64,000 nucleotides of DNA from Pleomorphomonas sp. (GCA_029976075.1 JARKNW010000031.1:17448-81447); one strand, 5' to 3'; shown: positions 17,264 to 28,521, counted from the first letter of the stretch. Notes: generated by a model not told the origin, from the sequence alone. Translations and numbers: made by a program.

Positions 17264-17947
17264 TCAGGGCACCAGCTTGTAGCCGCCGCCCTCGGTTATC
17301 AGCAGCTGAGCATTGGCGGGGTCTTTCTCGATTTTCTGGCGCAGCCGGTAAATGTGCGTCTCGAGCGTGTGCGTGGTGATGCCTGCGTTGTAGCCCCAGA
17401 CTTCATGCAGCAAGACGTCGCGGGTAATCACTTTGTCACCGGCGCGATAGAGAAACTTCAGGATTGAGGTTTCCTTCTCGGTGAGACGAATCTTGCCGCC
17501 CTTGGCGTCCACCAGCAACTTGGCCGAGGGGCGGAAAGTGTAAGGACCGATGGTGAACACCGCCTCCTCGGACTGCTCGTGCTGGCGCAACTGGGCACGA
17601 ACGCGGGCAAGGAGAACGGCAAACTTGAACGGCTTGGCGACGTAATCGTTGGCTCCGGCCTCAAGGCCGAGAATCTGATCGCTGTCGGTATCGTGACCGG
17701 TCAACATGATGACCGGCGCTGCGAAGCCGCCCTTTCTCAAGATCTTCACCGCTTCGCGACCGTCCATGTCCGGCAGACCGACGTCCATCAGCACGAGATC
17801 GACGTGAGCCGTGCGCGCGAGCTGCATGCCCTTGGTGGCAGTTTCCGCTTCTAATGGCTCGAACTCGTCGAACAGCGATAGCTGTTCGAGCAGCGCCTCG
17901 CGGAGGTCGGGGTCGTCGTCGACGATCAGAATTTTTCGAGCGGTCAT
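17264..17947 (-). CDS. OmpR/PhoB-family response regulator
   Basis: 227 residues. Receiver domain (residues 1-120) has the acidic pocket D10-D12, phosphoacceptor D55 in VLMDVGLPDMDG, T83 and K105 in VAKPF. The winged-helix DNA-binding domain (about 130-225) ends with THTLETHIYRLRQKIE and EGGGYKLVP. No histidine kinase is adjacent, so it is an orphan here and its partner lies elsewhere. It is divergent from the L,D-transpeptidase gene; the shared spacer has paired direct repeats that might be its own binding site. Regulon unknown. Confidence 0.95.
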   Translation of the reverse strand: MTARKILIVDDDPDLREALLEQLSLFDEFEPLEAETATKGMQLARTAHVDLVLMDVGLPDMDGREAVKILRKGGFAAPVIMLTGHDTDSDQILGLEAGANDYVAKPFKFAVLLARVRAQLRQHEQSEEAVFTIGPYTFRPSAKLLVDAKGGKIRLTEKETSILKFLYRAGDKVITRDVLLHEVWGYNAGITTHTLETHIYRLRQKIEKDPANAQLLITEGGGYKLVP

Positions 17948-18040
17948 GTCATCCCCGTCAAAGATGATCGCCGCCAGTAGCTCGCCTCTCGTCTTCGAGG
18001 TGCATTGCGCCGGCTTGGCGATTCATCCGATCTCTGCCAG

Positions 18041-18069
18041 ATTATCACGGCAGACCGGATACTTCACAA
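18041..18069 (-). promoter_or_regulatory. Candidate promoter of the response-regulator gene
   Basis: On the minus strand, TTGTGA and GATAAT are separated by exactly 17 bases, about 95 bases upstream of the regulator ATG. The direct repeats at 18077-18106 sit 8 bases upstream of this -35, a usual position for activator binding. Confidence 0.45.
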
Positions 18070-18076
18070 AATTATA

Positions 18077-18106
18077 CCGTCTGTCGGTCCTTCGCGGCCG
18101 TCTGTC
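18077..18106. repeat. Paired direct repeat CCGTCTGTC, operator-like
   Basis: Two identical 9-mers at 18077-18085 and 18098-18106, start-to-start spacing 21 bases, or two helical turns. They lie between the divergent response-regulator and L,D-transpeptidase genes. OmpR-type regulators often bind tandem direct repeats, so an autoregulatory or shared operator is plausible. Confidence 0.4.
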
Positions 18107-18122
18107 AAGCAAGGCCGAAAAT

Positions 18123-18674
18123 ATGCACGGCAAGTTGAAATCGAAGGGGCTTCCGCTCACGCTCCTTCACGTTTGCGTGAGATCGTCGCATGCCACCCGT
18201 GGACGACTCCTGGGGGGCGGGGTCGATATGGCAGCGGCCATCGGCAGATCGGGTTTGACGGCCCGAAAGCGGGAAGGAGATGGGGCCAGTCCGCGCGGCG
18301 AGTTCCGGATTCTCGGCGGTTTCTATCGGCCGGACCGCTTCAGAGTGAAACCACGCTCGGGTGTGCCGCTTCTTCCCCTGCGGCAGGACGATGGTTGGTG
18401 CGATGATCCGGCTGACCGCAACTATAATCGTGTAGTCGCCCATCCCTATCCAGCGAGCCACGAGGCAATGTGGCGTGACGACCATGTCTACGACATCGTG
18501 CTGGTGCTCGATTTCAACATCAGACCGCGCATCCGTGGTGGGGGGAGCGCCATCTTCTTCCATCTCGCACGTCCGGACTACCGACCGACGGCCGGTTGCC
18601 TCGCGTTGAGCCGCGCAGACATGTTGAAGTTGTTGCCGCGTCTTTCGACGCGAACCGTCGTGGCTTTCGGCTGA
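18123..18674 (+). CDS. L,D-transpeptidase (YkuD-type) family protein
   Basis: 183 residues. The core matches the short COG3786/YkuD-like proteins common in Rhizobiales: AIGRSGLTARKREGDGASPRGEF at the start of the domain, then the catalytic segment IFFHLARPDYRPTAGCLALS with His and the S/T-x-G-C nucleophile cysteine. No convincing signal peptide is seen, although the N-terminal part is basic. ATG 18123 is chosen as the last start before the domain; its ribosome site is weak and the frame is open well upstream. Likely acts in peptidoglycan cross-link chemistry, though stand-alone members are little studied. Confidence 0.8.
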   Translation: MHGKLKSKGLPLTLLHVCVRSSHATRGRLLGGGVDMAAAIGRSGLTARKREGDGASPRGEFRILGGFYRPDRFRVKPRSGVPLLPLRQDDGWCDDPADRNYNRVVAHPYPASHEAMWRDDHVYDIVLVLDFNIRPRIRGGGSAIFFHLARPDYRPTAGCLALSRADMLKLLPRLSTRTVVAFG

Positions 18675-18685
18675 CGCCTTGTCGG

Positions 18686-19918
18686 TCAGATTGGCTCGCC
18701 GACGATGAGGCGCGGCGATGGTCCCGGAGCACCCGCCGCCGCATTGGCGAAGACGCGTTTGACCGGCGGCATCCGATCGACGAGGCCCAGACCGAAATCA
18801 CGGATGAGGCGCAGCGGTGCGAGGTCGTTGGAGAACAGCCGGTTGAGGCCATCGGTCATCGCGGCCATTTGCAGCGTATCGAAGCCGCGCCAGCGCTGAT
18901 AGTCATCCAGCACGTCGGCGGTCCCAGGGTCGCGGCCGGAGCGCAGCGCAAGGGCCACCACTTCGGCCAGTGCCGCCGCATCCTTGAACCCCAGGTTCAA
19001 GCCCTGACCGGCTATCGGATGAATGGCATGTGCCGCGTCGCCGATCAGGGCGAGCCGGTCTGCCGTAAAGCGCCGCGCCAGCGTCAGGCCAAGCGGAAAG
19101 GCTTGCCTTGCTCCAACCAGGCGCAATCCGCCGAGACGATGACCTATCCGGCGAACAAGCTCCGTATCGAACAGGAAGGAGTTACCCGAAACGAAGCGTT
19201 CGGCGATATCGGTCCGTTCGCTCCAGACAAGTGATGAGCGATGCCCCCCCTTGAGTGGAAGTACCGCAAAGGGTCCAGCTGGTAGGAAATGCTCCTCCGC
19301 TCGTCCCTCATGGGCGCGATCATGCTCGATGGTGGCGACGATGCCGGATTGACCGTAGCTCCAGGAGTTGATTCCGATGCCAGCCTCCGAGCGAAGCCGT
19401 GAGCGTGCGCCATCGGCAGCCACCAACAACGAAGTGATCAGCGTCTTGCCGGACGCGAGGGTCACGTGGCGACCGCCAGGACCTGGCTCGGTTGCCGCAA
19501 CACTGTCGGGTGACAGGAAACGGACACCGGCCGCCTCGGCAGCGGCACCGAGTGCGGCAACCAATGGACCGTTGGGTAGCATGTGGGCCAGCGGATCTTT
19601 GTCCGCTTGTCGTTCGAACGTGAGAAAGACCGGCCTGATCAGATCGTCCGGGCGGGAGTCGGTGACGATCATCTCACGGACCGGCTCCGCCTCATCGACG
19701 AGCTTATCCCAGACGCCGAGAGCCGAAAGCATGCGCCGGCCGGCGGCCGCCAGGGCAAAGGCGCGCAAATCGTCCGACGCCTCACGCCAGGAACGTGGAT
19801 CAACGAGTGCCACGCGAGCACCCGGAACCGAGGCTGCGAAGGCCAGGGCTGCGGAAAGGCCGACGTAACCGCCGCCTGCGACCAGCACATCCACTCTGTC
19901 GTCGTCTGTCTTGGTCAT
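18686..19918 (-). CDS. UbiH/UbiF-family FAD-dependent hydroxylase (ubiquinone pathway)
   Basis: 410 residues. Flavoprotein monooxygenase with the FAD motif DVLVAGGGYVGLSAALAFA at the N-terminus, the middle LLVAADGARSRLR motif and the second FAD motif LIGDAAHAIHPIAGQGLNLGFKDAAAL. This set defines UbiH/UbiF/Coq6-type ring hydroxylases of ubiquinone biosynthesis; which ring position is hydroxylated cannot be told. ATG 19918 is used because it starts at the domain behind an AGGAAA site; the open frame continues to 20053. Convergent with the L,D-transpeptidase gene. Confidence 0.92.
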   Translation of the reverse strand: MTKTDDDRVDVLVAGGGYVGLSAALAFAASVPGARVALVDPRSWREASDDLRAFALAAAGRRMLSALGVWDKLVDEAEPVREMIVTDSRPDDLIRPVFLTFERQADKDPLAHMLPNGPLVAALGAAAEAAGVRFLSPDSVAATEPGPGGRHVTLASGKTLITSLLVAADGARSRLRSEAGIGINSWSYGQSGIVATIEHDRAHEGRAEEHFLPAGPFAVLPLKGGHRSSLVWSERTDIAERFVSGNSFLFDTELVRRIGHRLGGLRLVGARQAFPLGLTLARRFTADRLALIGDAAHAIHPIAGQGLNLGFKDAAALAEVVALALRSGRDPGTADVLDDYQRWRGFDTLQMAAMTDGLNRLFSNDLAPLRLIRDFGLGLVDRMPPVKRVFANAAAGAPGPSPRLIVGEPI

Positions 19919-20664
<746 letters not shown>

Positions 20665-20672
20665 CCCATTTG

Positions 20673-20690
20673 GGAAGCCTCTGGGCTTCC
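20673..20690 (+). other. Hairpin in the glnK-amtB spacer
   Basis: 7-base stem GGAAGCC and GGCTTCC with a TCTG loop, 8 bases after the glnK stop. There is no T-run. It may stabilise the glnK message or cause partial read-through, giving more GlnK than AmtB. Confidence 0.4.
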
Positions 20691-20762
20691 GAGGCACGCC
20701 GTCAGCAACTCGTCTCGAAGAGATGCCGGCGGATAGTCGATAACCGATCCAAGAGGATTTCG

Positions 20763-22106
20763 ATGAAGTATCTCAAGCCACTTCTCGCGGCTGCGCCCGT
20801 ACTGGCGCTTTCGGCCGCTGCGGCTTTCGCGCAGGACGCCGCGGCGCCTGCGGCCGCCGCCGCCCCGGTTCCCACCGCCGATCCCGGTCACACTGCCTGG
20901 ATGTTGATCTCCACCGTTCTGGTCGTCATGATGACGGTGCCGGCGCTGGCCTTGTTCTACGGCGGCCTCGTACGTTCCAAGAACGTGCTGTCGATCCTGA
21001 TGCAGTGCCTGATCGGCTTTGCCGTGATGGCCATCCTCTGGATCACCTACGGTTACTCCATCGCCTTCACGATGCCGAGCGCACCGACTGCCTTGTCACC
21101 GTTTATCGGCACGCTCGACAAGGTCATGCTGGCCGGCATTACGCCAGCCTCGGTTTCGGGCTCCATTCCCGAGATCGTCTTCGTTGCCTTCCAGATGACC
21201 TTCGCCTGCATCACGCCGGCACTGATCATCGGTGCCTCGGCGGAACGTGTTAAGTTCTCGGCGATCATCTTCTTCCTGATCCTGTGGTTCACCTTCGCCT
21301 ACCTGCCGATGGCCCATATGGTCTGGGGCGGCACCGGTTCCTATATTGGCAGCGGCTGGGGCGCTCTGGACTTTGCTGGTGGCACCGTGGTGCACATCAA
21401 CGCCGGTATCGCTGGTCTTGTCATTGCCATCATGGGCGGCAAGCGTATCGGCCTCGGCCGTGACAACTTCGCCCCGCACAATCTGGTTCTGACCTATATC
21501 GGCGCCATGATGCTGTGGGTCGGCTGGTTTGGCTTCAACGCCGGCTCGGAACTGACCGCCGACGGTGTCGCCGGCTATGCGCTGGTCAACACCATCGTCG
21601 CCACCGCCGCCGCTGCCATTGCCTGGCCGTTTGCCGAGTGGCTGACTCGCGGTCACGCCTCTCTGCTGGGTGGCGCCTCGGGGGTCGTCGCCGGTCTCGT
21701 TGCCGTCACCCCGGCTTGCGGTACCGCTGGCCCGTTCGGTGCCGTGATCATCGGTCTCGCCGCTGGCGCGATCTGCTTCTGGGCTTCGACCTGGGTCAAG
21801 TCCAAGTTCGGTTATGATGACGCGCTCGACGTGTTTGGTGTCCATGGCGTTGGCGGTATCGTTGGTGCCATCCTGACCGGTGTGTTCGCCAACCCGAGCC
21901 TCGGCGGCATCTACGCCAGCTACCCCGGGTTTGGCACCCAGGTCACCGCTCAGGTCGTTGCCGTGGTCATCTGTATCCTCGTGTCGGGTATCGTGTCGGT
22001 GATCGCTCTCACCATCGTCAAGGCGATCGTCGGTCTCCGGGTTACCGAGACTGCCGAACGTGAGGGCCTCGACGTTACCACCCACGGCGAGCGCGCCTAC
22101 AACTGA
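20763..22106 (+). CDS. amtB: Ammonium transporter AmtB
   Basis: 447 residues: a signal-like N-terminus (MKYLKPLLAAAPVLALSAAA) followed by about eleven membrane helices. Amt signatures include FYGGLVRSKNVLS, the AYLPMAHMVWGG segment, the pore region DFAGGTVVHINAGIAGL with the first twin histidine, and DVFGVHGVGGIVGAILTG with the second. AmtB carries ammonium across the inner membrane and is blocked by GlnK. ATG 20763 has GAGGA nine bases upstream. Co-transcribed with the upstream glnK; a strong hairpin follows. Confidence 0.97.
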   Translation: MKYLKPLLAAAPVLALSAAAAFAQDAAAPAAAAAPVPTADPGHTAWMLISTVLVVMMTVPALALFYGGLVRSKNVLSILMQCLIGFAVMAILWITYGYSIAFTMPSAPTALSPFIGTLDKVMLAGITPASVSGSIPEIVFVAFQMTFACITPALIIGASAERVKFSAIIFFLILWFTFAYLPMAHMVWGGTGSYIGSGWGALDFAGGTVVHINAGIAGLVIAIMGGKRIGLGRDNFAPHNLVLTYIGAMMLWVGWFGFNAGSELTADGVAGYALVNTIVATAAAAIAWPFAEWLTRGHASLLGGASGVVAGLVAVTPACGTAGPFGAVIIGLAAGAICFWASTWVKSKFGYDDALDVFGVHGVGGIVGAILTGVFANPSLGGIYASYPGFGTQVTAQVVAVVICILVSGIVSVIALTIVKAIVGLRVTETAEREGLDVTTHGERAYN

Positions 22107-22131
22107 GGCTGAGCTCAACTTTTTGATAGAG

Positions 22132-22167
22132 TCGACGGGCGGGTTCCAGGCGGAATCCGCCCGTCGA
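22132..22167 (+). terminator. Strong hairpin terminator after amtB
   Basis: 16-base stem (22132-22147 with 22152-22167, one G-U pair) and an AGGC loop, 25 bases after the amtB stop. The T-run after it is weak (TCGTTT). It separates amtB from the second glnK, which therefore probably has its own promoter. Confidence 0.75.
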
Positions 22168-22334
22168 TCGTTTGCGTTGATCGCCGGAGGGATCATCCTT
22201 TCGATGCAATTGCCGGGGAAGCCCGAGGGTAGGATGGCTTTCGCCCTATTTCCCTCTTGGCGCGTACGCCTGTCACGCTATGGTCGGTATATCGACCGGG
22301 GATGAAACGCCGTTGCGTCTCGTCTCGCGGTTAA

Positions 22335-22691
<357 letters not shown>

Positions 22692-22817
22692 GACGAAGGC
22701 GGTGGCAAGGTTAAAGCGCGTTTAACCATGGATGCCTAGAGTGACCGGCAGAACGAAAAGGTCCGGCCGCTTCTTGCGGTGGCGGGCCGAATCACCCGTT
22801 GCCGAGCTCTGGTGTTC

Positions 22818-24014
22818 ATGTCGTCTCGCGTGCCGCTTCCGCTTTCTCCCTTTCAGCGTCTCGGCCGGTTGATCGCCGGTGTCGAGCCGAGCCGCCCGCC
22901 GATTGACGTATCGGTGGGCGAGCCGCGCCATCCAGTGCCAGAGTTCGTCGGTCCGGTCCTTGCGGACGCGTTGGCCGATTTTGTACGTTATCCGCCGATC
23001 AAGGGCACTCCCCAGTTCCGCGCCAGCGTTGCCGTTTGGGCGGAGAAGCGATTCGGACTCCCCGGTGGGGCGATCGATCGGGATGATGGCGTGCTGCCCC
23101 TCAATGGTTCGCGTGAGGGGTTGTTCCACGCAACGCTCACGGCTGTACGGCTTGCCGGCGATACCAAGGGCGCACGTCCGGCGATTTTGTTGCCGAACCC
23201 ATTTTATGCCGTTTATGCGGCCGCAGCCGAGGCTGCCGGCGCCGAGCCGGTCCTTGTCTCAGCCAGGCGCGAGGATGGGTTCCTGCCATGCTTTGACAGG
23301 CTGCCAGCCGATCTCCTTGCACGCACCGTTGCCGCCTTCCATGCCAGTCCGGCCAATCCCCAGGGAGCTGTGGCGGATCTTGCAAGGCTCAAGGATCTTG
23401 TCCGGCTGGCCCGTCATTATGGTTTCCTGCTGTTTTCCGACGAATGCTACTCGGAAATCTGGCGTGGTCGGGCGCCGGACGGTGTTCTTTCCGCAGCGTT
23501 CGAAACCAGCGGAGACTTCAGTGGCGTCATCGCCTTCAACTCGTTGTCCAAGCGCTCAAATCTGGCAGGTGCGCGGTGCGGATTTGCCATCGGCGATCCC
23601 GCTTTTCTGAAGGCGTGGGCAGCGCTGCGCAATGTCACGGCGCCACAGGTGCCGATGCCGATCCAGGCGGTGGCCGTCGCGGCACTCGCCGACGAGGCGC
23701 ATGTCGTTGAGAATCGCCGGCTCTACGATCTGAAATATGCTGTCGCGGACGAGATTCTGGGAGATCGATTTCCGGGTCTCGTGCCGCCCGGTGGCTTTTT
23801 CCTTTGGCTCGATGTCGGTCGTTGGGGTGGCGGGGAAGTCGTCGCGGCCCGCCTATGGAAAGAGGCAGGCGTCAAGGTGGTCCCGGGTGGGTACCTATCG
23901 GCAATCGACTCCGACAGCATCAATCCGGGTGCCGGATTCATTCGCATTGCCATGGTCGAAAGCCTTGAGACGAGTCGCGAGGCGCTGAGCCGTCTCTCGG
24001 AGGTTCTGTCATGA
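22818..24014 (+). CDS. Class I/II PLP aminotransferase, DapC-like
   Basis: 398 residues from ATG 22818. Fold-type I aminotransferase with [10 protein letters not shown] near residue 33, [20 protein letters not shown], a [11 protein letters not shown] motif, [10 protein letters not shown] and the PLP lysine in [17 protein letters not shown]. The SLSKRSN form and overall length resemble succinyldiaminopimelate aminotransferases (DapC), but the substrate is not proven. A GTG at 22779 is an alternative start; neither has a strong ribosome site. It overlaps ftsK by 4 bases (ATGA), so the two are co-translated. Confidence 0.85.
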   Translation: MSSRVPLPLSPFQRLGRLIAGVEPSRPPIDVSVGEPRHPVPEFVGPVLADALADFVRYPPIKGTPQFRASVAVWAEKRFGLPGGAIDRDDGVLPLNGSREGLFHATLTAVRLAGDTKGARPAILLPNPFYAVYAAAAEAAGAEPVLVSARREDGFLPCFDRLPADLLARTVAAFHASPANPQGAVADLARLKDLVRLARHYGFLLFSDECYSEIWRGRAPDGVLSAAFETSGDFSGVIAFNSLSKRSNLAGARCGFAIGDPAFLKAWAALRNVTAPQVPMPIQAVAVAALADEAHVVENRRLYDLKYAVADEILGDRFPGLVPPGGFFLWLDVGRWGGGEVVAARLWKEAGVKVVPGGYLSAIDSDSINPGAGFIRIAMVESLETSREALSRLSEVLS

Positions 24015-26854
24015 GAGCAGAAATGAGGACCAGTCCCCGCCTTCGCGAGACCGGTGGTAGGCTCGATGGGCCCTATGAACCACGTCCGGTCAATGCGCGC
24101 CGTGCCGCGAATCTCAAGGATCTCGATCAGCGGATGCGCCGAGCCGCGCCGACTCGTGAGGATCGTCTGCGTCAGGCGATGCTGCGCAACATTGCCGGCG
24201 CGTCCGGTTTGCTGCTGATCGCCGGCGTTGCCGCGCTGTCGGCAGCGCTTGCCACCTGGTCGGTGGACGACCCGAGCTGGAGCCACATCGCAGACGGGCC
24301 TACTCGGAACGTCATGGGACCGATCGGTGCCGTGACGGCCGATTTGATCATGCAACTCATCGGTCTCAATGCCGCGCTGTTTCTGGCGCCGGTGGTGATC
24401 TGGGGCTGGCAGCTCACGATCGGACGCATTCCTCATGTGGCCCGTAACAGGCTGATCGGTTGGCTGATCGGGACGCTGATCGGCGCTGCCTTCATGGGCG
24501 CGCTACCCCCAACGTCCGGTTGGCCGTTGCCGACTGGGCTGGGGGGCGCCATTGGCGATCTTGTCCTGCAGTTGCCGGCGGCGTTCAACAATGGCGTGCT
24601 CACGGACACGCTGCGTCTTGTCGTGTTGATCGTGACGGGTCCGCTGGCGCTCGCCGCTATGATTTATGCTTCTGGCGTGCCGGGGCACCGCATCGGTGCC
24701 AAGCCACCGGTAGTCGATGACGATCTGGACGATGATGAAGAAGAGGAAGGGCGGGAAACTCGCCTGGGCGCCTTGATCGGCATCGCCGGCCATTGGTGGC
24801 TGACGCTGCGCGCCGGTCTGGCGCGGCGCCTGTTCCGTCGTCCGGCTTTTGCCTATCCGGGCGAGGAGTACGCGGAAGACGAGGACGATTACGAGCCTCC
24901 TGTGACCCGACGTGCCGAACCGACATTGGCTCCTCGCCCGCGATCCGTTGCGCAGCCCGTCGATGAGGAAGAAGACTACGAGCCGCCGGTCGTCGAACGG
25001 CGCGGCGGTCGGGTGGAGCCGTCATTCTCGCCGGCGGAACGGCCGCGCGCCGACGTCCAAGAGCCCGTCGTCGAAGATGATGATGAGGAGGAGGACGCGC
25101 CGCCTTTCGCGATGGACGATCGTCTCTCCGACTATGACGAGACGGAGTTGATTGCCCCGCCGCAGCCGGTTGCCGTGGCGCCCGCCCCTCGTACCTATGA
25201 ACCTCGTCCAACGCCGCTTCGTGGTCCTGCCTCGCGTATTGGCAAGCCCGCCGCGCAGACCGAGAAGCCAACTGCCCGCGTCAAGGCACCTGCGCCGCCG
25301 ATGCAGCCTGGCAAGAGGGCCAAGGGCGGAACGCAGCTCTCCTTGCTTGACGAGGGGGGCTTCGAGTTTCCTGCCATCGAACTGCTCGCTGAGCCCAAGG
25401 GCGGCAATGGCGTTCAATACACGCCCGACAGTCTCGAGCAGAATGCCGGGTTGCTTGAGGGTGTCCTCGAGGACTTCGGCATCAAGGGCGAAATCTTCAA
25501 CGTTCGTCCCGGCCCGGTGGTGACGCTCTATGAACTGGAACCGGCACCCGGCATCAAGTCCTCGCGCGTAATTGGCCTCGCCGACGACATCGCTCGCTCG
25601 ATGAGCGCCGTTGCCGCCCGTGTCGCCGTCATTCCCGGCAAGAATGCCATTGGCATCGAGCTGCCGAATCAGCGGCGCGAAATGGTTTATCTGCGTGAGC
25701 TGATCGCCAGCCAGGACTTCGAGAAGTTCAAGGGACGCCTGGCGCTTGCCCTCGGCAAGACCATCGGAGGCGAGCCGGTGATCATCGATCTGGCCCGCAC
25801 TCCGCACATGCTGGTGGCCGGTACCACCGGCTCCGGCAAATCGGTGTCGATCAATACCATGATCCTCAGCCTTCTCTACCGCATGACGCCGGAAGAGTGT
25901 CGCTTGATCATGATCGATCCGAAGATGCTGGAGCTGTCGGTCTATGACGGCATTCCACATCTTTTGACGCCAGTGGTGACCGATCCGCGCAAGGCGGTGG
26001 TGGCGCTCAAGTGGACGGTCCGCGAAATGGAGGACCGCTACAAGAAGATGTCCAAGGTCGGCGTGCGCAATATCGAGGGCTTCAATGCCCGCGTGGCGCA
26101 GGCGATCGAACGTGGCGAGAGCATCAACCGCACCGTCCAGACCGGCTTCGACAAGGAGACCGGCGAGCCGATCTTCGAAACCGAGGAGATGGAGCTCAAG
26201 CCACTGCCCTTCATCGTCGTCATCATCGACGAGATGGCCGATCTGATGATGGTCGCCGGCAAGGAAATCGAAGGGGCGGTGCAACGCCTCGCCCAGATGG
26301 CTCGTGCCGCCGGCATTCATGTGATCATGGCGACGCAACGTCCCTCGGTGGACGTCATCACCGGTACCATCAAGGCCAACTTCCCGACGCGCATCTCGTT
26401 CCAGGTGACCTCGAAGATCGACAGCCGCACCATCCTTGGCGAGCAGGGCGCCGAGCAGCTCCTGGGGCAGGGCGACATGCTCTACATGCAGGGGGGGGGC
26501 CGCATTCAGCGTGTCCATGGTCCGTTCGTCTCCGATGGCGAGGTCGAAGCGATCGTCGCTCATCTCAAGACGCAAGGGACACCCGACTATCTCGAGGCCA
26601 TCACCGCCGATGAGGAAGAGGAAAGCGGCGGTGGCGACGCTGCGCCGCTCGATGAAAATGCCGATCTATACGATCAGGCGGTGGCGCTGGTGTTGCGCGA
26701 CAAGCGGGCGACCACGAGTTACATTCAGCGCCGGCTCGGCATTGGCTACAATCGTGCGGCGTCACTTATCGAGCGTATGGAAAAGGAAGGGCTCGTCGGC
26801 CCGCCGAACCACGCAGGCAAACGCGAAATACTGATGCGTACCGACGAAGATTGA
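24011..26854 (+). CDS. ftsK: DNA translocase FtsK
   Basis: 947 residues. FtsK couples division to chromosome dimer resolution. The N-terminus has about four membrane helices (residues 55-215), followed by a long acidic, proline-rich linker (about 230-440). The motor has Walker [19 protein letters not shown] and Walker [14 protein letters not shown], with [20 protein letters not shown] and [13 protein letters not shown]. The gamma winged-helix domain closes the protein ([24 protein letters not shown]). It overlaps the aminotransferase gene by 4 bases and is followed by a strong terminator. Confidence 0.97.
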   Translation: MRAEMRTSPRLRETGGRLDGPYEPRPVNARRAANLKDLDQRMRRAAPTREDRLRQAMLRNIAGASGLLLIAGVAALSAALATWSVDDPSWSHIADGPTRNVMGPIGAVTADLIMQLIGLNAALFLAPVVIWGWQLTIGRIPHVARNRLIGWLIGTLIGAAFMGALPPTSGWPLPTGLGGAIGDLVLQLPAAFNNGVLTDTLRLVVLIVTGPLALAAMIYASGVPGHRIGAKPPVVDDDLDDDEEEEGRETRLGALIGIAGHWWLTLRAGLARRLFRRPAFAYPGEEYAEDEDDYEPPVTRRAEPTLAPRPRSVAQPVDEEEDYEPPVVERRGGRVEPSFSPAERPRADVQEPVVEDDDEEEDAPPFAMDDRLSDYDETELIAPPQPVAVAPAPRTYEPRPTPLRGPASRIGKPAAQTEKPTARVKAPAPPMQPGKRAKGGTQLSLLDEGGFEFPAIELLAEPKGGNGVQYTPDSLEQNAGLLEGVLEDFGIKGEIFNVRPGPVVTLYELEPAPGIKSSRVIGLADDIARSMSAVAARVAVIPGKNAIGIELPNQRREMVYLRELIASQDFEKFKGRLALALGKTIGGEPVIIDLARTPHMLVAGTTGSGKSVSINTMILSLLYRMTPEECRLIMIDPKMLELSVYDGIPHLLTPVVTDPRKAVVALKWTVREMEDRYKKMSKVGVRNIEGFNARVAQAIERGESINRTVQTGFDKETGEPIFETEEMELKPLPFIVVIIDEMADLMMVAGKEIEGAVQRLAQMARAAGIHVIMATQRPSVDVITGTIKANFPTRISFQVTSKIDSRTILGEQGAEQLLGQGDMLYMQGGGRIQRVHGPFVSDGEVEAIVAHLKTQGTPDYLEAITADEEEESGGGDAAPLDENADLYDQAVALVLRDKRATTSYIQRRLGIGYNRAASLIERMEKEGLVGPPNHAGKREILMRTDED

Positions 26855-26879
26855 CGTCCCTCTTCCAGCACGGGACAAC

Positions 26880-26916
26880 AAGGCGTCTTCCACACCAGGA
26901 AGGCGCCTTTTCGTTT
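26880..26916 (+). terminator. Intrinsic terminator after ftsK
   Basis: 12-base stem (AAGGCGTCTTCC with GGAAGGCGCCTT, one G-U pair), 6-base loop, then a T-rich tract (TTCGTTTTT). It ends 12 bases before the DUF523 gene. Confidence 0.85.
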
Positions 26917-26928
26917 TTCGGTGGTTCC

Positions 26929-27417
26929 ATGGATCGCATTCTCGTTTCCGCTTGCCTGCTTGGTCGCCCCGTTCGTTACAACGGGAGCGGCAAACCACTC
27001 GCCGATCCTCGCCTCGAGCGTTGGCAGGCCGAAGGACGTCTGGTGCCGGTCTGCCCCGAACTGATGGGGGGGCTGCCCGTGCCGAGGCCCGCGGCGGAGA
27101 TCGCTGGCGGTACGGGGGAGGATGTGCTGGCCGGGCGGGCGCATGTGATGACCACGACTGGCGAAGATGTGACGGCAGCTTTCGTTGCCGGTGCCCGAGC
27201 GGCGCTCGATCTCGCGCTCCGGACTGGTTGCCGTCATGCGCTCCTCGTCGATCGCAGTCCTTCCTGTGGCAGCGTCCAGATTTATGACGGCACATTCTCG
27301 GCGCGGCGGATCGCCGGAACCGGCGTTACCGCTGCGCTTCTTGTCGCGCATGGCATCGGTGTTTTCGGCGAGGCTGACATTGATCGCCTTGCCGAGGCTG
27401 TGGAGACCGAGGCGTAG
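26929..27417 (+). CDS. DUF523 family protein
   Basis: 162 residues. DUF523 domain: ILVSACLLGRPVRYNGSGK at the N-terminus, VCPELMGGLPVPRPAAEI in the middle and LLVDRSPSCGSVQIYDG, with conserved cysteines in the first and last motifs. Biochemical role is not established; the cysteine pattern might bind a metal or a cluster. The start is ATG 26929, just after the ftsK terminator, so its promoter probably lies within or overlaps that hairpin region. Confidence 0.88.
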   Translation: MDRILVSACLLGRPVRYNGSGKPLADPRLERWQAEGRLVPVCPELMGGLPVPRPAAEIAGGTGEDVLAGRAHVMTTTGEDVTAAFVAGARAALDLALRTGCRHALLVDRSPSCGSVQIYDGTFSARRIAGTGVTAALLVAHGIGVFGEADIDRLAEAVETEA

Positions 27418-27449
27418 CGGGAACCCGACGCGGGGAGCGGGCGTTGTCT

Positions 27450-27480
27450 ACTCCGCCGGCCGTTTGGCCGGAGCGGATTT
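27450..27480 (+). terminator. Hairpin between DUF523 and NmrA-like genes
   Basis: CCGGCC and GGCCGG around a GTTT loop at 27456-27471, extended outward by TCCG/CGGA across a mismatch, then ATTT. It lies 38 bases after the DUF523 stop and is a plausible moderate terminator. Confidence 0.45.
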
Positions 27481-27496
27481 ACTGACGGAGTCCCCC

Positions 27497-28339
27497 ATGG
27501 CAGACAGCATCCTTGTTTTCGGTGCCACCGGTACCATCGGTCAGCTGGTCGTTTCCGATCTGGTGGCCAAGGGCGAGACCGTGAAAGCGGCCGCGCTGGA
27601 TGGGCAGACGCATCCGGATGCCGAGGTTCTGAGGTTTGATTTTCGCGATCCCGTCAGCATTGCTCCCCTGTTCGAAGGGGTGGACCGTGTGTTCGTTCTC
27701 ATGCCGTCGGAGCCGCTCGACGTCATTGCCGCACTGATGCCCGTGATGCGACACGTGGTCGATCGCAAGATCAAGGCGGTGTTGCTCTCGACGATTGCTG
27801 CCGATGCCTCCGAGGACAATCCCTATCGCCGTGTTGAGGAAGTTCTTGAAAACTCTGGGCTGCCTTTCGTCATCCTCAGGGCGAACTGGTTCGCCGACAA
27901 CTTCCGTACCGTCTGGAAGGATGATGTCAAGAAAGGCGAAGTTGCGTTGCCCGCCGATGAGGGCCTCATCAGTTTCGTCGATGGTCGCGATGTCGCGGCC
28001 GCCGCGGCCGTCGCTTTGACTTCATCCGAATTCGACGGTGAAGTGCTCGTTCTGACCGGCCCGGCCGCGTTGCCCTTGTCGCGGGCCGCTGAAGTCCTGA
28101 GCCATGTCATCGGCCGACGAGTCATCTTCAAGCCGATCTCTGCTGCCGATTATGAAGCGCGTCTTGTCGCCGAAGGCGTGCCGGAAAAACAGATTGCCGA
28201 GCGTGTTGCAGAGTTCGATACCATCCGCGACGGCAGGGCGTCGATCGTCAGCCCGGCAATCGAGAAAATGACCGGTCGAGCTCCACGCTTCTTCGAAACC
28301 TTTGTCAGGGACCACGCGACGGATTTCATCGGCAGTTGA
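27497..28339 (+). CDS. NmrA-like NAD(P)-binding Rossmann protein
   Basis: 280 residues, atypical short-chain dehydrogenase fold. The dinucleotide motif ILVFGATGTIGQLV opens the protein; then RVFVLMPSEP, the VVDRKIKAVLLSTIAADASEDNPYRR-type region with no clear YxxxK catalytic pair, and [15 protein letters not shown]. NmrA-like members include NAD(P)H:quinone or azo reductases and redox sensors, so no specific reaction is assigned. ATG 27497 follows a GGAG-containing stretch. It stands alone between two hairpin or gap regions. Confidence 0.85.
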   Translation: MADSILVFGATGTIGQLVVSDLVAKGETVKAAALDGQTHPDAEVLRFDFRDPVSIAPLFEGVDRVFVLMPSEPLDVIAALMPVMRHVVDRKIKAVLLSTIAADASEDNPYRRVEEVLENSGLPFVILRANWFADNFRTVWKDDVKKGEVALPADEGLISFVDGRDVAAAAAVALTSSEFDGEVLVLTGPAALPLSRAAEVLSHVIGRRVIFKPISAADYEARLVAEGVPEKQIAERVAEFDTIRDGRASIVSPAIEKMTGRAPRFFETFVRDHATDFIGS

Positions 28340-28521
28340 TTTCGTCGCTTCCGGTCGTCGATCTCGCAGCGGTTGGACGGAAAACACCGGCCTCTTTGTT
28401 CCAAAGCATTGACCCTAGGGACCGTTTCTGATGATGGTCATGCCGTGAGTTTTTCGCGCGGCCGTGTGCCCTTGGTACTGTCGACCCGCGATTGGCGTGG
28501 ATCTGAACAGAAGACGAGACG

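Noticed and set aside
21096..22196. Minus-strand open frame of 366 codons
   Set aside because: Antisense to amtB; Asp/Gly/His-rich translation without domains.
25022..26575. Long minus-strand open frame of 517 codons
   Set aside because: Antisense to ftsK over the motor domain; shadow frame caused by codon bias, with no recognisable domain or ribosome site.
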